A stretch of 6,717 nt of DNA from Nitrososphaera sp. (GTDB taxonomy: Archaea; Thermoproteota; Nitrososphaeria; Nitrososphaerales; Nitrososphaeraceae). Where the stretch lies: assembly GCA_025929855.1 (NCBI GenBank), contig JAICPK010000055.1, positions 1-6,717 on the forward strand. Direction: 5' to 3'. The number at the start of each line of letters is the position of its first letter. The stretch's first letter is position 1. Below are positions 5,269 to 6,717 of the stretch, piece after piece. The translations under genes and the position numbers were made by a program. The notes under the pieces are model-generated. The model saw only the letters and a list, made by a program, of their open reading frames with translations. It was not told the origin of the DNA and made no database searches.

Positions 5269-6717
5269 AGTTGCCTTGCTACCTCTTCAGCCAATAGCAG
5301 CGCTTCCTTAATCCTGTCTTTTGATTTACCTCCGCCTTGCCCAAAGCGATTATCGCCACCACCAGACCCGCCTAGCTTGCTGGATACCTGCTTTGCAATT
5401 GCACTAGCCTTGACCTTCTTGCATGCAGCTTCCCCCGCGAATACTATAACTCTAATGCCTTGACCCTTTGAAAGAAGGGCAAGATAAATTAAGTGTTTGT
5501 CAAGCTCGATTGCCTTTTCTCCAATGGCAATATGGTAGTCGTCATCTAGCTCTTCGTCATATGTGGTATACAAGTGTATGCCCGAATCAAGCTTTTTGGC
5601 TTGCTCTGAAATGTTTTTTGCAATGGGAGCTGAGACGACCCTTAGTATAGCTCGTAGCTTTTTCTTTGCGGCTTCTGCATCTTGCATCGCCTTGTCAAAG
5701 GACTCGATAACTTTTTCTCTGCTTGAGCCTAGCGTCTGTGCTATAGATGCAAGCTGGCTATCTAGCTGCTGCATATAGCTTACAGCCGCCTCGCCAGCGA
5801 CAAACTCTAGCCTGACGACGCCGTCTTGGATTCGCTCGGATTTGACTATCTTGACAAGCCCAATTTCACCTGTGCTTTTTACATGCGTTCCACCGCAGGC
5901 TTCAATATCCCAACCGTTGATATTGACTATTCTAACGTTGCTCGTAGGAACGATGCCGCCCTGATATATGCGAAAGGAGAACTGTTGCTCGGCATCCCCA
6001 CGGTCATAGGTCTTGATTATTACTGGATGATTTTCCCGGATTACCCAGTTTGCCGTACGCTCGATCTTTTTCACTTCTTCTCTTGTAAGTGCGGAATGGT
6101 GTGTGATGTCAAGCCTGCCGTAACCTTCTTCCTTGAATGCGGAGTTCTGCCATACCCAGGAGCCCAGCGCATTTCTAGAAGCAGAGTTGAGGACATGGGT
6201 TGCTGTATGATGCTTTGTAATAAGATCGCGGCGCTTGGCATTTACTGTTCCATGTACAGTTTGCTGCTCTGAAGGTACCCTACCTCCTCCTTCAATCTTG
6301 TGCACTACCACATCGGCCTGCTTTGTAACTTCTATAACCTTGATGTCTTCAATTTGTCCAGTATCTGGCTCCTGTCCTCCACCCCTAGGGTAAAAGGCAG
6401 TCTGGTCCAAAATGAGATACTTGCCTCCGATCACCTTGAGCACCTTTGCGTGAAAATGGCGGATCGATTCGTCTTGATAGTAGAGTAATTTTGTCGGTTG
6501 AAGATCTTCGAGCCCCTGAATTGGTTTTGAAGCCTGGCTTGATACTTGGCTTGTGTGCAACTCTGCAAGCTTTGTGTAAAATGTTGAAGGCACATTTTGT
6601 ATAATCCCTTGCTCCATCAAAAAGTCTGGAGTTACACCGTCTGACTCATAGAGCCTAATAAGGTCGTCAACATTCAGCTCCTTAGCCTTTTTGCTCGATT
6701 TGAGTGACATCGCCACA
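5265..6717 (-). CDS. alaS: alanyl-tRNA synthetase, C-terminal half (partial, archaeal type)
   Basis: Class II synthetase that charges tRNA-Ala and hydrolyses mischarged Ser- or Gly-tRNA-Ala. Only about 483 residues are inside the window; the frame stays open past the right edge, so the catalytic and most of the tRNA-recognition domains lie outside. The GTG at 6716 is read as an internal Val, not a start. Visible in order (counting that Val as 1): end of the recognition domain (LNVDDLIRLYESDGVTPDF, 14-32), whose wording is archaeal; editing-domain beta-barrel (FYPRGGGQEPDTG, 108-120); editing zinc site HHTATH (H170, H174) with CGGTH (C274, H278), all four ligands intact; coiled-coil linker (about 310-360); and the C-Ala domain with the Gly-rich GGSGGGDNRFGQGGG (449-463). 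It ends EEVARQL and overlaps leuS by four bases. Confidence 0.97.
   Translation of the reverse strand, partial: VAMSLKSSKKAKELNVDDLIRLYESDGVTPDFLMEQGIIQNVPSTFYTKLAELHTSQVSSQASKPIQGLEDLQPTKLLYYQDESIRHFHAKVLKVIGGKYLILDQTAFYPRGGGQEPDTGQIEDIKVIEVTKQADVVVHKIEGGGRVPSEQQTVHGTVNAKRRDLITKHHTATHVLNSASRNALGSWVWQNSAFKEEGYGRLDITHHSALTREEVKKIERTANWVIRENHPVIIKTYDRGDAEQQFSFRIYQGGIVPTSNVRIVNINGWDIEACGGTHVKSTGEIGLVKIVKSERIQDGVVRLEFVAGEAAVSYMQQLDSQLASIAQTLGSSREKVIESFDKAMQDAEAAKKKLRAILRVVSAPIAKNISEQAKKLDSGIHLYTTYDEELDDDYHIAIGEKAIELDKHLIYLALLSKGQGIRVIVFAGEAACKKVKASAIAKQVSSKLGGSGGGDNRFGQGGGKSKDRIKEALLLAEEVARQL

Noticed and set aside
5826..6272. 148-codon plus-strand ORF opposite alaS
   Set aside because: It lies wholly antisense to the conserved editing domain of alaS, has no domain I recognise, and its composition (Cys/Tyr/Phe-rich) is that of a shadow frame.
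6714..6716. GTG near the right edge as the start of a separate editing protein (AlaX-like)
   Set aside because: The residues that follow belong to the tRNA-recognition domain of full AlaRS and the frame is open to the edge, so a truncated alaS is far more likely than a stand-alone AlaX.

Overview
The window is archaeal chromosomal DNA, most likely from an ammonia-oxidising thaumarchaeon (Nitrososphaeria), perhaps of the Nitrososphaerales. This rests on archaeal/eukaryal-type leucyl- and alanyl-tRNA synthetases, a Y-family polymerase with a C-terminal PCNA-binding peptide, AT-rich TATA-like elements close to start codons instead of strong Shine-Dalgarno sites, and a moderate GC content judged by eye. 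The genus is inference. All convincing genes lie on the minus strand, so the biological order runs from the right end of the window to the left.

Layout in transcription order. (1) 6717-5265: C-terminal half of alaS (alanyl-tRNA synthetase), whose catalytic domain lies beyond the right edge. (2) 5268-2245: complete leuS (archaeal leucyl-tRNA synthetase, 1007 aa), overlapping alaS by four bases (GTGA). It carries low-complexity insertions, including a 14-residue polyglutamine run encoded by a pure trinucleotide tract. (3) 2244-2006: a 239-base spacer with CA/GT and GA dinucleotide runs, a short palindrome and a likely promoter. (4) 2005-1586: a small membrane-anchored PKD-domain protein. Its TAA stop is followed in the same frame by 28 codons with strong coding character, ending in TGA at 1499-1501. 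(5) 1498-1486: a TATA-like element placed for a nearly leaderless transcript of (6) 1459-1232, a 75-codon ORF of unknown function ending in three tandem TAG codons. (7) 1151-6: a complete Y-family DNA polymerase (DinB/Dpo4 type) ending in a PIP box.

The two synthetase genes form a translationally coupled pair that charges tRNA-Ala and tRNA-Leu. The PKD protein, the small ORF and the translesion polymerase appear to be separate transcription units with no evident functional link to the synthetases or to each other. I found no tRNA or rRNA gene, mobile element, CRISPR array or defence system. The observations most worth a second look are the interrupted or readthrough 3' end of the PKD gene and the polyQ microsatellite inside an essential archaeal synthetase.
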